A stretch of 64,000 nt of DNA from Clostridiales bacterium (GCA_022508305.1 JAFLVM010000001.1:189347-253346), one strand, 5' to 3'. Positions 9,457 to 18,179 are shown, numbered from the stretch's first letter. Numbers and translations are program-made. The notes: generated from the sequence alone by a model not told the origin.

Positions 9457-11359
9457 AATTATTTTACTCAAACCGGAAGTTTACAATCTGATTGCTGCGG
9501 GCGAGGTAGTGGAAAAACCCGTTGGCGCAGTTAAAGAACTCGTGGAAAACAGTATAGACGCTGGCGCAACGCGAATTGTCGTGGAAGTTAGCGGCGGCGG
9601 ATTCGAGTTAATTTCCGTAACCGACAACGGAAGCGGAATTGACGAAAGTGACCTTGACTTGGCGTTTGTAAAGCATGCAACAAGCAAGCTGAGCGGCGCA
9701 GACGAGTTGTTCGCAGTGCAGACACTCGGTTTTCGCGGAGAGGCGCTGTCAAGTATCGCAGCAATTTCTCGCGTGCGCCTTACAACGCGCAGACGAAGCG
9801 CGGACACAGGTGTTTGCATATCAGTAGAGGATGGCGCAGTTACCAACAAACAATACGTTTCCGCTAACGTCGGAACAAAAATTGAAGTACGTGATTTGTT
9901 CTACAACACACCGGCGCGAAAGAAGTTTTTTAAGACCCCAGGTCACGAAAGTACGGATATTTCTAAGTTTATGGCGCGCCTTATTTTGACAAATCCCAAC
10001 CTCGAAATTTCCTATATTCTTGACGGAAATTTGATATACGAAACCAGAGGCAACGGACTGGAAGAGGCGTTATTTGCAGTGTACGGCGCTGACTGCTTGC
10101 GCAATTGCGTAAAAGTATCATTTGCGCGCGAAGGCCTGCGTATTGACGGATACATCGGTATTCCCGAATACAGCAAGACTAACAAAAGCTATCAAACCCT
10201 TTCGGTAAACGGACGTTACATTTTGGACCAAAGTATAAACGGTGCCATCATGCAGGCATACAAAAGCTACTTGATGACGCGCAAATTTCCCTTTTACGTA
10301 TTGAACGTGGACGTTCCGTTTGATAAAATTGACGTCAACGTCCATCCCAAAAAGCTTGAAGTTAGATTTGCAGAGGCGCAAAGAGTCAACGGGGCTTTTT
10401 ACCGCGCGGTAAATGATGCGCTGAACGAATATGCCAAGCATTCCATTGACAATTTGTTGAGCGCGCAGCATGAAGTAGAGCAATCGGTGCCCCAAAAGCA
10501 TGACGTAAACGAATTTTGGGAAAAGTTCAACAAGGCTGTAGAGGAAAATGACATTGAACAAATGAACCCCGGTCAAAGGGAAGACATCATCGCAATGGAG
10601 GAAAGCTCCGAAAGGTTAGATGACCAGTCTTTTACGGAGGTTGCAAACCGTCTTGAGCGTCAAATCACCGTAGAACGCGCGCGCAAAGTAATTGGACTGG
10701 ACAATCCGTCATTTGTCAGGCAGTCGTCAGTAGTGATAGAAGATTTAGTACCGGATCCGCCGCTGCACCTGACCGACAGTGAGGAACAAGAACTCTTTGA
10801 CCGCGCAAGGATTTTGGGCGCTGCCTTCAAAACGTATCTGATTGTGGAAATTGACGAAAAAGTTATTTTCGTAGATCAGCACGCCGCTCACGAACGCATA
10901 CTGTTTGACAAGTTTTTGGAGCGCGAAACCGGCAACATGCAACAGCTACTTTTCCCGTACGTTTTTACCGTGACGGAAGAGGAATCGCAATTTATAGAGG
11001 AAAACAGAGAGAATATTCTCGCTGCGGGCATCGAAATTGAGGATTTTGGACGTAATACATACAGGATTGTTGCCGTATCTACACTGTTGGCAGACACACA
11101 AATGAAGGACTTTGTTGAGTTTCTGCTTGCCAGCATTGAGGAATTCAAGGTTGATGAACGCACTTTGATAGTGGAAAAAATTGCAAAAAAAGCATGCAAA
11201 GCTGCAGTGAAAGCAGGTTACAGGCTTAGCGAAGACGAAATCAAATATATTCTAAAGCAAATTTACCACAACAAAATTTTACAATGCCCACACGGTCGTC
11301 CGATAACCGTCGTCTTTTCTAAGATGCAGATTGAAAAAATGTTCAAGAGGATTGTGTAA
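9449..11359 (+). CDS. mutL: DNA mismatch repair protein MutL
   Basis: GHKL ATPase and endonuclease acting after MutS. The N-terminal ATPase has ENSIDAGA, DNGSGI and TLGFRGEALSSI. The C-terminal domain carries the metal-dependent nuclease motif DQHAAHERILFDKFLE near residue 476, plus ACKAAVKAG and CPHGRP, as in organisms lacking MutH. A variable acidic linker of about 100 residues joins them. Length 636 is normal. Overlaps mutS by 8 nt and is followed 1 nt later by miaA. Confidence 0.97.
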   Translation: MDKIILLKPEVYNLIAAGEVVEKPVGAVKELVENSIDAGATRIVVEVSGGGFELISVTDNGSGIDESDLDLAFVKHATSKLSGADELFAVQTLGFRGEALSSIAAISRVRLTTRRRSADTGVCISVEDGAVTNKQYVSANVGTKIEVRDLFYNTPARKKFFKTPGHESTDISKFMARLILTNPNLEISYILDGNLIYETRGNGLEEALFAVYGADCLRNCVKVSFAREGLRIDGYIGIPEYSKTNKSYQTLSVNGRYILDQSINGAIMQAYKSYLMTRKFPFYVLNVDVPFDKIDVNVHPKKLEVRFAEAQRVNGAFYRAVNDALNEYAKHSIDNLLSAQHEVEQSVPQKHDVNEFWEKFNKAVEENDIEQMNPGQREDIIAMEESSERLDDQSFTEVANRLERQITVERARKVIGLDNPSFVRQSSVVIEDLVPDPPLHLTDSEEQELFDRARILGAAFKTYLIVEIDEKVIFVDQHAAHERILFDKFLERETGNMQQLLFPYVFTVTEEESQFIEENRENILAAGIEIEDFGRNTYRIVAVSTLLADTQMKDFVEFLLASIEEFKVDERTLIVEKIAKKACKAAVKAGYRLSEDEIKYILKQIYHNKILQCPHGRPITVVFSKMQIEKMFKRIV

Positions 11360-11360
11360 C

Positions 11361-12260
11361 ATGAAAACAATCGTTGGCATAACGGGCACAACCTCAGTTG
11401 GGAAATCTGCCGTAGCGGTTCGGTTGGCAAAGCTGCTCAACACGGAAGTTATTTCCGCCGACTCAATGCAAATATACAAGGGTATGAACGTTGGCACGGC
11501 GAAAATTACGCATGACGAAATGATGGGCGTGCCGCATCACATGATAGACGTTGTGGAGCCAAACAGCAACTATTCATCCTTTTTGTACCAACAGGATGCG
11601 TCACGTATTATCAACGGTATGCAAACAACCCCTATAGTCGTTGGCGGCACAGGGTTCTACTTTGACAGTTTGCTGTATCCACCGGAATTTGGTGACGGTA
11701 GTGCAGAAAGACGGCAACAGTTGCAAAGCTTGTTGGAAACGGATGGATTACCCGCGTTACAGGAAATATTGCGAAATTTGGATGAAGCAACGTACGCAAT
11801 TATTGACAGGCAAAATCCAAAGCGTGTCATTCGCGCCATAGAAATTGCCGAAAGCGGCATGCTTAGGTCTCAAGGACAGGGTAAAAGAAACCCTCAATAC
11901 AATTTAATACTGTTCGTGCTGCAACGCGATAGGCAAGATTTATTTGCGCAGATAGACACGCGAGTAGACGAAATGATTGCAAACGGTCTAATTGACGAGG
12001 TAAAATCGCTTGTTGATAAATACGGTTACTGCGACACATCGGCATTCTCGGCAATCGGCTACAAAGAAATTATTGAGTATTTGCAAGGTAAAACGACGGT
12101 AGAGCAGGCAGTTGATAAAATCAAACTCAACACCCGCCATTACGCAAAAAGACAAATTACTTACTACAAGAAAATGAACGTCAAAGAGTACGTAGACGTA
12201 GAAAACAAAAGCAGTTTTGAGATTGCGCAGCACATACGCGACGTACTGCTTGAAAGCTGA
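11361..12260 (+). CDS. miaA: tRNA dimethylallyltransferase MiaA
   Basis: Transfers dimethylallyl from DMAPP to A37 of tRNAs reading UNN codons; MiaB then methylthiolates it. The 299-residue protein has the P-loop GTTSVGKS, the SADSMQIYKGM motif, VVGGTGFY, and a C-terminal HYAKRQITYYK. ATG 11361 follows the mutL stop by 1 nt with AGAGGA upstream; a longer frame reaching 11331 inside mutL is unlikely. In many Bacillota hfq follows miaA; here the next 155 nt contain no hfq reading frame. Confidence 0.95.
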   Translation: MKTIVGITGTTSVGKSAVAVRLAKLLNTEVISADSMQIYKGMNVGTAKITHDEMMGVPHHMIDVVEPNSNYSSFLYQQDASRIINGMQTTPIVVGGTGFYFDSLLYPPEFGDGSAERRQQLQSLLETDGLPALQEILRNLDEATYAIIDRQNPKRVIRAIEIAESGMLRSQGQGKRNPQYNLILFVLQRDRQDLFAQIDTRVDEMIANGLIDEVKSLVDKYGYCDTSAFSAIGYKEIIEYLQGKTTVEQAVDKIKLNTRHYAKRQITYYKKMNVKEYVDVENKSSFEIAQHIRDVLLES

Positions 12261-12267
12261 AATATTC

Positions 12268-12300
12268 AAGTTTTCCCACCCCATGTCGCGTTTTTGCGTG
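12268..12300 (+). repeat. Dispersed repeat, copy 3 (after miaA)
   Basis: GTTTTCCCACCCCATGTCGC then GTTTTTGCGTG; core 12278-12288. It is one of the best matches to the consensus, located just after the miaA stop between two same-strand genes. No classical terminator accompanies it. Confidence 0.6.
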
Positions 12301-12415
12301 ATATCAACCAAAAATTCACATTTTGTTACGTGGCGATTTGTGGCAATATTTAGTAAAAATTTATTAAAAATCAACAATAAATAAAACGAAATTGAAAGAT
12401 TAATCAGGTACTAAA

Positions 12416-13624
12416 ATGAACAAAGAAATTTCAAACGCATTGGAACAAACAAAAGAAATATTTGCCAAATTAGACGAAATAGCTTTGCAAAACCAAGCAA
12501 AGGTCATTGCTGCATTTAGAAAAAATGAAGTAGCTTTGCGTCATTTTAACGGAACAAGCGGATACGGTTCAGACGATATAGGTAGAAAAACCTTAGGCGA
12601 AGTTCTTGCTCACGTTTTTGGCGCGGAAAAAGCGATTGTCACTCCGCTAATTGCTTCAGGAACCCACGCAATTTCTCTTGCATTGTTTGGTGTTTTACGT
12701 CCAAATGACGTTGTTTTGTCCGTAACCGGCAAGCCTTACGACACGCTTACTGACGTTGTATACAAAGAAGGTATCGGGAGTCTCAAGGATTTTAATGTGA
12801 AATTTGACACAGTTGATCTGCAAAACGGTCAATTCGATTACGACGCTATAAGTCAGTATCTTTCTACAAACAAAGTAAAAATGGTTTATCTTCAACGTTC
12901 GCGCGGTTATGCTTGGAGACCTGCTTTAAGCATTGCTCAGATTGAGAAAATTTGCGCTTTTGTGAAGAAAATCGCACCCCATGTCGTGATTTTTTGCGAT
13001 AATTGCTACGGAGAATTCGTTGAAGAACGTGAACCCACACAGGTTGGTGTTGATCTCTGCGCGGGATCTTTTATTAAAAATATCGGTGGCGGACTCGCTC
13101 CTACAGGCGGGTACGTTGTAGGGCAAAGCGATCTTGTGGATTTGGTTGCAGGACGGCTTACAGCGCCCTCAATCGGCGCGGAAGTAGGTTCATATCAAGC
13201 AGGATACAGACTGTTTTATCAAGGACTGTTTTTAGCACCGCACACAGTTAATCAAGCGCTCAAAACGTCCACGTTGTTTTCTTACGTGCTGGCGGCGCGT
13301 GGCTACGAAGTGACGCCTCACGCAGGAGAGCATCTTGGTGATATAGTTTGCTCAATCAAGCTTAATGATGCTGACAAAGCAATCAAATTCTGTCAAGCTA
13401 TTCAATCCGTTTCGCCCGTGGACAGCTTTGTAACGCCTGAGCCATGGTCGCAGGCGGGATACGCGGACAAGGTTATTATGGCGGCAGGCTGTTTTGTAGA
13501 AGGCGCGTCGATAGAGCTTAGCTGCGACGGACCAATCAGACCGCCTTATACAGTTTATTTGCAGGGCGGGCTTACAATCGAACACGGGATTCTGGCACTG
13601 GAACAGGTTTTGAAAATGCTATAA
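12416..13624 (+). CDS. PLP-dependent methionine gamma-lyase-like protein (YnbB family)
   Basis: Member of the family often labelled aluminium resistance protein or methionine gamma-lyase-like (YnbB in Bacillus). The fold-type I PLP enzyme of 402 residues has HFNGTSGYGSDDIGR near the N terminus, FGAEKAIVTPLIASGTHA, DNCYGEFVE, and the predicted PLP lysine in GSFIKNIGGGLAPTGGY near residue 220. The physiological substrate is not established. Its position between miaA and hflX matches Bacillota synteny. Upstream DNA is AT-rich without a convincing promoter, and the ribosome binding site (CAGG) is weak. Confidence 0.88.
   Translation: MNKEISNALEQTKEIFAKLDEIALQNQAKVIAAFRKNEVALRHFNGTSGYGSDDIGRKTLGEVLAHVFGAEKAIVTPLIASGTHAISLALFGVLRPNDVVLSVTGKPYDTLTDVVYKEGIGSLKDFNVKFDTVDLQNGQFDYDAISQYLSTNKVKMVYLQRSRGYAWRPALSIAQIEKICAFVKKIAPHVVIFCDNCYGEFVEEREPTQVGVDLCAGSFIKNIGGGLAPTGGYVVGQSDLVDLVAGRLTAPSIGAEVGSYQAGYRLFYQGLFLAPHTVNQALKTSTLFSYVLAARGYEVTPHAGEHLGDIVCSIKLNDADKAIKFCQAIQSVSPVDSFVTPEPWSQAGYADKVIMAAGCFVEGASIELSCDGPIRPPYTVYLQGGLTIEHGILALEQVLKML
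12968..13000 (+). repeat. Dispersed repeat, copy 4 (inside YnbB-like gene)
   Basis: AAATCGCACCCCATGTCG then TGATTTTTTGCG; core 12976-12986, sense, encoding APHVVIFC just before the conserved DNCYGEF motif. Only about 700 bp from copy 3. Confidence 0.5.
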
Positions 13625-13634
13625 TTTCTTATAG

Positions 13635-13675
13635 AACAGCATCTGACTCAAAAGAGAGTTATATGCTGTTTTTTC
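13635..13675 (+). terminator. Terminator after the YnbB-like gene
   Basis: Stem AACAGCAT / ATGCTGTT enclosing an inner ACTC/GAGT pairing, followed directly by a run of six T. It lies 11 nt after the stop codon. Confidence 0.8.
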
Positions 13676-14080
13676 AAAGTTTTGCAAGAATTCTTTTACC
13701 TTGACACAAAGAATTTTTAATTAAATTTGACAATAATTATAATCAAAAAATTCTGATAAAATGCCTCAAAAAGCTCTGTTTTGTCTTTAACCACTCTCAC
13801 AGCCTCTTTTTTACCCTATATCTATTCGCAAAAGCTGCCTTTTGCGAATAGATACAGGTAACACATTTTTTGGGGCTTCAACAAAATTACCACCCTCCCA
13901 CTGCCAATTAGATTTGTGAGATGAACACATCACAAGAAACAAACTTTAACGACCGATAGTAGAATGAAATCAGTATTTAGCGTGAGCTACCAACAAACTA
14001 TATTATTTTTACACCATTACAGTTTCAGTGAAATTTGGGTGCATATTAACAAAATTATTCGCAAAAACGTTTCAAAAGTG
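13676..14080. other. Long non-coding region upstream of the recombinase
   Basis: About 400 AT-rich bases with no credible reading frame. The only clear structure is the two TCTATTCGCAAA inverted-repeat pairs, annotated separately. No recognisable RNA gene or riboswitch was seen. Confidence 0.6.
13815..13858. repeat. Perfect 16-bp inverted repeat containing TCTATTCGCAAA
   Basis: Left arm TATCTATTCGCAAAAG (13819-13834), loop CTGC, and an exact reverse-complement right arm (13839-13854). The pairing continues for four more bases with one mismatch. No T-run follows, so it is not a standard terminator. The motif recurs at 14057-14097, next to the recombinase gene, so a protein-binding or recombination role is more likely than termination. 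Confidence 0.8.
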
Positions 14081-14097
14081 TTGCTTTGCGAATAGAT
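14057..14097. repeat. Second TCTATTCGCAAA inverted repeat; candidate dif site or operator
   Basis: ATTCGCAAA at 14057-14065 and its reverse complement at 14085-14093, 19 nt apart; the right arm extends to AATCTATTCGCAAA read on the minus strand. It overlaps the -35 box and spacer of the recombinase promoter. In streptococci and lactococci the single recombinase XerS has its dif site directly beside the gene. That parallel is inference; autoregulation is the alternative. Confidence 0.55.
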
Positions 14098-14109
14098 TTG
14101 CTGTAAAAT
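14081..14109 (+). promoter_or_regulatory. Promoter of the recombinase, leaderless arrangement
   Basis: TTGCTT, 17-bp spacer, TAAAAT, then exactly 6 nt to the ATG at 14116. Transcription should begin at or next to the start codon. No Shine-Dalgarno sequence is present. The same arrangement occurs at lexA and at the gene ending at 59164. Confidence 0.65.
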
Positions 14110-14115
14110 TTACGT

Positions 14116-15183
14116 ATGAGTAAGACATATTTTAATAATCGTGATGCAGACAACATAGACAAATTGGAAAGAATCTTAGATGAGGACCTGCCCGACTTCT
14201 GTCGCGAGTACTTTGTGGGCATCTCTGCCAACACTACGCCTCTCACACGGCTAAATTACGGTTACGACATTAGAACATTCTTCAACTATTTATGCGCTAA
14301 AATCGTAAGATTTAGAAGTAAGAGCGTAAAAGACATCACTCCTGCCGACATAGAATCACTGTCGCCGTTTGAAATCGAGGCGTATCTCAGCTACGTTGAA
14401 ATATACCGAGACAAGGATGGCAACATCGTCAAAAATGGCGCGCGCGGAAAGAGCCGCAAGTTAGCAGCCATTCGGTCAATGGTAAAATACTTTGAAAAAA
14501 AGCAAATAATAAAGTACAACCCCACCGCTTCAGTTGACACGCCAAAGTTACGCGAAAAGGAAATAATCCGCCTTGACAGCAACGAAATCGAAAACATGCT
14601 GGACGTCGTCGATACAGGAAACGGGCTAACGGACAGGCAACAAAAGTATCAGGAAAACACACGCGTACGCGATTTGGCAATAGTCAGTCTGCTGCTTGGC
14701 ACGGGAATTCGTGTTAGCGAGTTGGTCGGAATAGACATGGACGACGTAAACTTTGATGACTTGAGTTTTGTTGTAACCCGAAAGGGTGGCGCGCGCGTAA
14801 TACTCTACTTTTCAGAAGAAGTTGCCGGCTACCTCAGCGACTATTACAGGATTCGCGAAGCGGACACCACTCTTAAAAATGAGCCAGCGCTGTTTTTGTC
14901 GTTACAAAAAAGGCGCATAACCACGCGCGCGGTAGAAAACATTGTAAAAAAGTACAGTTCTGTTGCCACGCCGCTCAAGCATATCACGCCGCACAAATTG
15001 CGCTCCACTTTCGGCACACAACTGTACCGTAACACAGGCGACATTTACGTCGTGGCGGACGTTTTGGGACACAAGGACGTCAATACAACCAAGCGTCATT
15101 ACGCCGCCATTACAGAAGATATTAGACGTAGCGCCTCAACGAAAGTCAGTTTGAGAAGCGCACCGCCAAAGGACGAAGAATGA
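14116..15183 (+). CDS. Tyrosine recombinase, XerS-like
   Basis: Site-specific recombinase of 355 residues. The N-terminal SAM-like DNA-binding domain is followed by a catalytic domain with GTGIRVSELVG (Arg), VTRKGGAR (Lys), HKLRSTFGTQLY (His-x-x-Arg), LGHKDVNTTKRHY (His and Tyr). All catalytic residues are present. Length and an insertion before the catalytic domain resemble XerS, the single-recombinase type, rather than ~300-residue XerC/XerD. There is no phage gene nearby and hflX overlaps its stop (ATGA), so it looks like a resident housekeeping enzyme, probably for chromosome dimer resolution. XerS subtype is by resemblance only. Confidence 0.85.
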   Translation: MSKTYFNNRDADNIDKLERILDEDLPDFCREYFVGISANTTPLTRLNYGYDIRTFFNYLCAKIVRFRSKSVKDITPADIESLSPFEIEAYLSYVEIYRDKDGNIVKNGARGKSRKLAAIRSMVKYFEKKQIIKYNPTASVDTPKLREKEIIRLDSNEIENMLDVVDTGNGLTDRQQKYQENTRVRDLAIVSLLLGTGIRVSELVGIDMDDVNFDDLSFVVTRKGGARVILYFSEEVAGYLSDYYRIREADTTLKNEPALFLSLQKRRITTRAVENIVKKYSSVATPLKHITPHKLRSTFGTQLYRNTGDIYVVADVLGHKDVNTTKRHYAAITEDIRRSASTKVSLRSAPPKDEE

Positions 15184-16424
15184 AAGTTAAAGTTGAAAAC
15201 GTTGCGTTAGTATATTTGGAACTGCCTGACAGCAACGCTGAACAAGATTTGTATGAGCTTGAGGAACTTATAAGTACAGCTCAAGGGGAAATAAAACTGC
15301 ATTGCACTCAAAAGCGCAATTCTATTGACGCGAATACGGTTTTGGGCAAGGGCAAACTTGAGGAACTCAAGCGAACAATTGAACTACTGGACTGCGAGAT
15401 AAACGTGGTCATTTTTTCCTGCAACCTCAACGCTACGCAACGCGCGCTGCTCAAAAAAACTTTGAATTGCGACGTTATTGACAAGATAGATTTGATATTA
15501 GATATTTTTGCCTTGCGCGCCACGTCAGCAGAGGGAAAAAAGCAGGTTGAACTTGCGCAGCTTTCGTACAATTTGGCGACCAAACCCGAAGGTGATTTTT
15601 CCAGACAGGGCGCAGGAATAGGAACGCGCGGACCAGGCGAAACGAAACTTGAAACAAACAAAAGACTTGCGCGGGAAAGAATGTACAGATTGCGTCAAGA
15701 GCTGAAAGAAATTGAAAAGCACCGCAATCTCACACGCAAAAAACGGGAAGAAAACGGGATGTTTACAGTAGCGCTTGTTGGCTACACCAACGCCGGAAAA
15801 TCTACGCTGTTCAACCGCATTACCGAGTCCGCCGTGTACGCTGACGACAAGCTTTTTGCAACGCTGGACACCACCGTTCGGAAGGTAAAAACGCGACATG
15901 GGGTGGAGATTTTGATATGTGACACCGTTGGGTTCCTAAAAGAGTTGCCTCACGCTTTGCTAAACGCATTCAAGTCCACTTTGGAAGAGGCGACGCGCGC
16001 AGACCTACTATTAAACGTTTGCGACGCATCCGACAGCAACGTAGAAAGGCATATTGAAGTAACGGAAGAGACCCTTGCGGAACTTAGCACCACTGCGCCC
16101 ATTGTACGAGTTTACAACAAGTGTGACAAGCTTGCAGACAACTCGGCGTTGCCATTGGAACCTGCGCGTACTTCAATTTATCTGTCTGCGCTGACAGGCA
16201 AAAACGTTGACGTCTTGATGGAAACAATAGACAACTACGTCATGTCGAAATATGCAGTAGTTAAGCTTAGAGTACCTCACGCCGACAGCGCCAAACTGCT
16301 CTCCGACTTACACAAATATTCCGCTGAGTGCCAAGAGGTAAATTACTTGGACGAATGCGTAGAAATGAAGGTGGTAATTTCCAAGAAATACGTAGATCTT
16401 GTAGCCCAATATATCTATTTCTGA
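15180..16424 (+). CDS. hflX: Ribosome-associated GTPase HflX
   Basis: GTPase that binds and splits stalled or stressed ribosomes. The 414-residue protein has the HflX N-terminal domain with the glycine-rich GIGTRGPGETKLETNKR and a coiled region, then the G domain: G1 GYTNAGKSTLFN near residue 200, G3 DTVGFLKELPH, G4 NKCD. The C-terminal domain is complete. The start overlaps the recombinase stop by 4 nt, and a terminator follows. A copy of the dispersed repeat lies inside the gene just before the G3 motif. Confidence 0.95.
   Translation: MKVKVENVALVYLELPDSNAEQDLYELEELISTAQGEIKLHCTQKRNSIDANTVLGKGKLEELKRTIELLDCEINVVIFSCNLNATQRALLKKTLNCDVIDKIDLILDIFALRATSAEGKKQVELAQLSYNLATKPEGDFSRQGAGIGTRGPGETKLETNKRLARERMYRLRQELKEIEKHRNLTRKKREENGMFTVALVGYTNAGKSTLFNRITESAVYADDKLFATLDTTVRKVKTRHGVEILICDTVGFLKELPHALLNAFKSTLEEATRADLLLNVCDASDSNVERHIEVTEETLAELSTTAPIVRVYNKCDKLADNSALPLEPARTSIYLSALTGKNVDVLMETIDNYVMSKYAVVKLRVPHADSAKLLSDLHKYSAECQEVNYLDECVEMKVVISKKYVDLVAQYIYF
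15885..15915 (-). repeat. Dispersed repeat, copy 5 (inside hflX)
   Basis: On the minus strand it reads CTCCACCCCATGTCGCG then TTTTTAC; core 15894-15904. It encodes RHGVEIL in hflX, a different reading frame from copies 2 and 4. Confidence 0.5.
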
Positions 16425-16462
16425 CGCGCTCGCAATTTACAATATCACAAACTCAGACAATA

Positions 16463-16491
16463 AGGCGACATTCTTTTAATGTCGTCTTTTT
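16463..16491 (+). terminator. Terminator after hflX
   Basis: GGCGACATT / AATGTCGTC stem with one G-U pair, loop CTTTT, followed by TTTTTG. Confidence 0.8.
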
Positions 16492-16514
16492 GTATAACAA
16501 ATTCAATAATTTTA

Positions 16515-16526
16515 GAACAAAAGTTT
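16515..16526. promoter_or_regulatory. Candidate LexA (SOS) box
   Basis: GAAC-AAAA-GTTT, close to the Gram-positive LexA consensus GAAC-N4-GTTC/T. It lies 9 bp upstream of the lexA -35 box, as expected for autoregulation. No similar site was seen before recA, which is inside an operon. Confidence 0.45.
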
Positions 16527-16535
16527 TATTTTCTG

Positions 16536-16564
16536 TTGTAATAGTTTTGAATTTGTGCTAAAAT
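16536..16564 (+). promoter_or_regulatory. lexA promoter, leaderless arrangement
   Basis: TTGTAA, 17-bp spacer, TAAAAT, then 6 nt to the lexA ATG. There is no Shine-Dalgarno sequence between promoter and start. Confidence 0.7.
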
Positions 16565-16570
16565 ACAGTT

Positions 16571-17173
16571 ATGAAAAAGGGCGACATCAGACTACAAGAG
16601 ATTTACAACTACCTCAAAAGCTTTATTGATGACAACGGTTTTCCGCCGTCGGTTCGTGAAATTGGTGAAAAATTTTCCATAAAATCCACCTCTACCGTGC
16701 ACTACTATTTGGAAAAACTACGCGAACAGGGGCTAATTTCGCAGGACGGAAACAAAAAACGGGCTTTTACGGTGACTCAAACGAGAAGCTTGACAAATTA
16801 CGTACCCCTTGTCGGTAACGTTAGCGCAGGTAAAGGTATACTTGCGGTGGAAAACGTTGAAGGGGAATTTCCGCTGCCGCATGACATATTTATGGGCAAG
16901 GATTTGTTTATGCTTCGCGTAGAGGGCGACAGTATGATTGAAGCAGGAATACACGACGGCGATTTCGTAATCGTACACTCGCAAAACTCAGCCGACCTAA
17001 ACGAAATTGTGGTTGCACTGTGGCAGGACAAAGCAACGGTAAAGCGTTTGCATGCGACTTCACCAAACCTCGTGCTACACCCCGAAAACAGTTCAATGGA
17101 AGATATAGTCATTACTCCTGACGAAAACCCATCAATAATCGGTAAAGTCATCGGCTGTATTAAAAAATTCTAA
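16571..17173 (+). CDS. lexA: LexA repressor
   Basis: Represses SOS genes; RecA filaments trigger its self-cleavage. The 200-residue protein has a winged helix (SVREIGEKFSIKSTSTVHYY) and the S24 peptidase domain with cleavage site A86-G87 (NVSAGKG), nucleophile S121 (GDSMIEAGI) and K158 (KATVKRL), all intact. The start is fixed by homology (QEIYNYLKSF near the N terminus) although no ribosome binding site precedes it; the -10 box ends 6 nt upstream, so the mRNA is probably leaderless. recA lies at 22311-23327. Confidence 0.96.
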   Translation: MKKGDIRLQEIYNYLKSFIDDNGFPPSVREIGEKFSIKSTSTVHYYLEKLREQGLISQDGNKKRAFTVTQTRSLTNYVPLVGNVSAGKGILAVENVEGEFPLPHDIFMGKDLFMLRVEGDSMIEAGIHDGDFVIVHSQNSADLNEIVVALWQDKATVKRLHATSPNLVLHPENSSMEDIVITPDENPSIIGKVIGCIKKF

Positions 17174-17253
17174 CAATCTTATTGGACACTTCAATATTGT
17201 TAGAATCTTGTTTAATTTGTAATATAATTGTTATATCTAATTTGCAAAATATT

Positions 17254-18003
17254 CTATATATCTTTTAGCAAATGATATTGTTCCAGTTGCTTGGCATAAT
17301 CTTGATAGCGCGGCAGAATGTTGGAAACGAAATTCCAAAATTTGTCGTTGTGTATTGGGTTTTGAAAGTGCGCAAATGCGTGAGCAATCAGGTATGTGCG
17401 CAATTGCTGCGGAAGCTGCACTATTCTAAAATCAAAACACAGTACACGCTGGGATGCAAGTGAACAATTTACCCAAAACTCACCAATATCCTTGAAGTCT
17501 ATTTTTGCCGGACACAGTGATACGTCACTGCCAAAATTAGCAATTTCCACCGAAACGTACAGAAGCGCCATTTTTTTTAGGTAGGATTTGATTGCTTTGA
17601 GACGACCTTCGCGACTTTGATAATACCTTTCGTTCACGTACATGACGTTACCGTCAACGTAGGTTTTTGCGCTGACAGTAGACATAACCTTTATCACATC
17701 GCCCATTATTACCGTTTTGCGCCCCTCAAAAATATCTCGCGCGACCTGTTTTCCGTCAGTGGGTCTGTCAGTTTCTTTTGCTTGCCTCAATACCTTTTTC
17801 TTGGGCGGCTCAACAGTCTTTTTTTCTTCTTTTTGACAAGGTATTTGTTCTTGCTTTTGTTTGTTTATCCACTCTGAATTATCGGCAATTATTTTTCGTA
17901 ATCGTTTGTTGGAAACAAAATAATTCGCCATGACTTTTAATACGCCGTCTTCGTAGCGCATTTTTACAACGTTTTTCAGTGTTCTTGTGACTTCTACTTT
18001 CAT
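17254..18003 (-). CDS. YgjP-like metallopeptidase-family protein with altered HExxH
   Basis: DUF45/YgjP-type protein (M48-like fold), 249 residues. The C-terminal part matches the family (AIKSYLKKMA, KIDFKDIGEFWVNCS, and HAFAHFQNPIHNDKFWNFV, which aligns with the usual HELAH-x5-H-x3-FW). The three presumed zinc ligands are kept (H208, H212, H218) but the catalytic glutamate is alanine (A209). It may bind metal without cleaving peptides. A charged Lys/Glu/Pro linker at 50-85 divides it from an N-terminal beta region. No ribosome binding site is obvious. Function unknown. Confidence 0.75.
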   Translation of the reverse strand: MKVEVTRTLKNVVKMRYEDGVLKVMANYFVSNKRLRKIIADNSEWINKQKQEQIPCQKEEKKTVEPPKKKVLRQAKETDRPTDGKQVARDIFEGRKTVIMGDVIKVMSTVSAKTYVDGNVMYVNERYYQSREGRLKAIKSYLKKMALLYVSVEIANFGSDVSLCPAKIDFKDIGEFWVNCSLASQRVLCFDFRIVQLPQQLRTYLIAHAFAHFQNPIHNDKFWNFVSNILPRYQDYAKQLEQYHLLKDI

Positions 18004-18100
18004 ACGTTTACTTGTAACACATGCAAAACGCTACAAATGCCTTTATTTATACTTTGAAGATAAAATATGTCAAAATTGCAGTTATACGTCTGATTTTATG

Positions 18101-18121
18101 ATACTATGCGTGTAATAGTAT
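18101..18121. promoter_or_regulatory. Perfect inverted-repeat operator upstream of the PadR-family gene
   Basis: ATACTAT-GCGTGTA-ATAGTAT: perfect 7-bp arms, 7-nt spacer, then TCTA. It ends 9 bp before the -35 box of the PadR-family gene, as expected for autoregulation. The same sequence with the same spacing and TCTA flank occurs at 42194-42214. Confidence 0.7.
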
Positions 18122-18130
18122 TCTAAAATA

Positions 18131-18159
18131 TTGACAAAATGAGACATATATTTTACAAT
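18131..18159 (+). promoter_or_regulatory. Strong sigma-A promoter of the PadR-family gene
   Basis: Consensus TTGACA, 17-bp spacer, TACAAT. The ribosome binding site AAAGGAGG precedes the ATG at 18180. Confidence 0.85.
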
Positions 18160-18179
18160 TGTGACAAAGGAGGCATCAA

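Noticed and set aside
13815-13858. The 16-bp inverted repeat as a rho-independent terminator
   Set aside because: No T-run follows on either strand and a proper terminator for the upstream gene already exists at 13635-13675.
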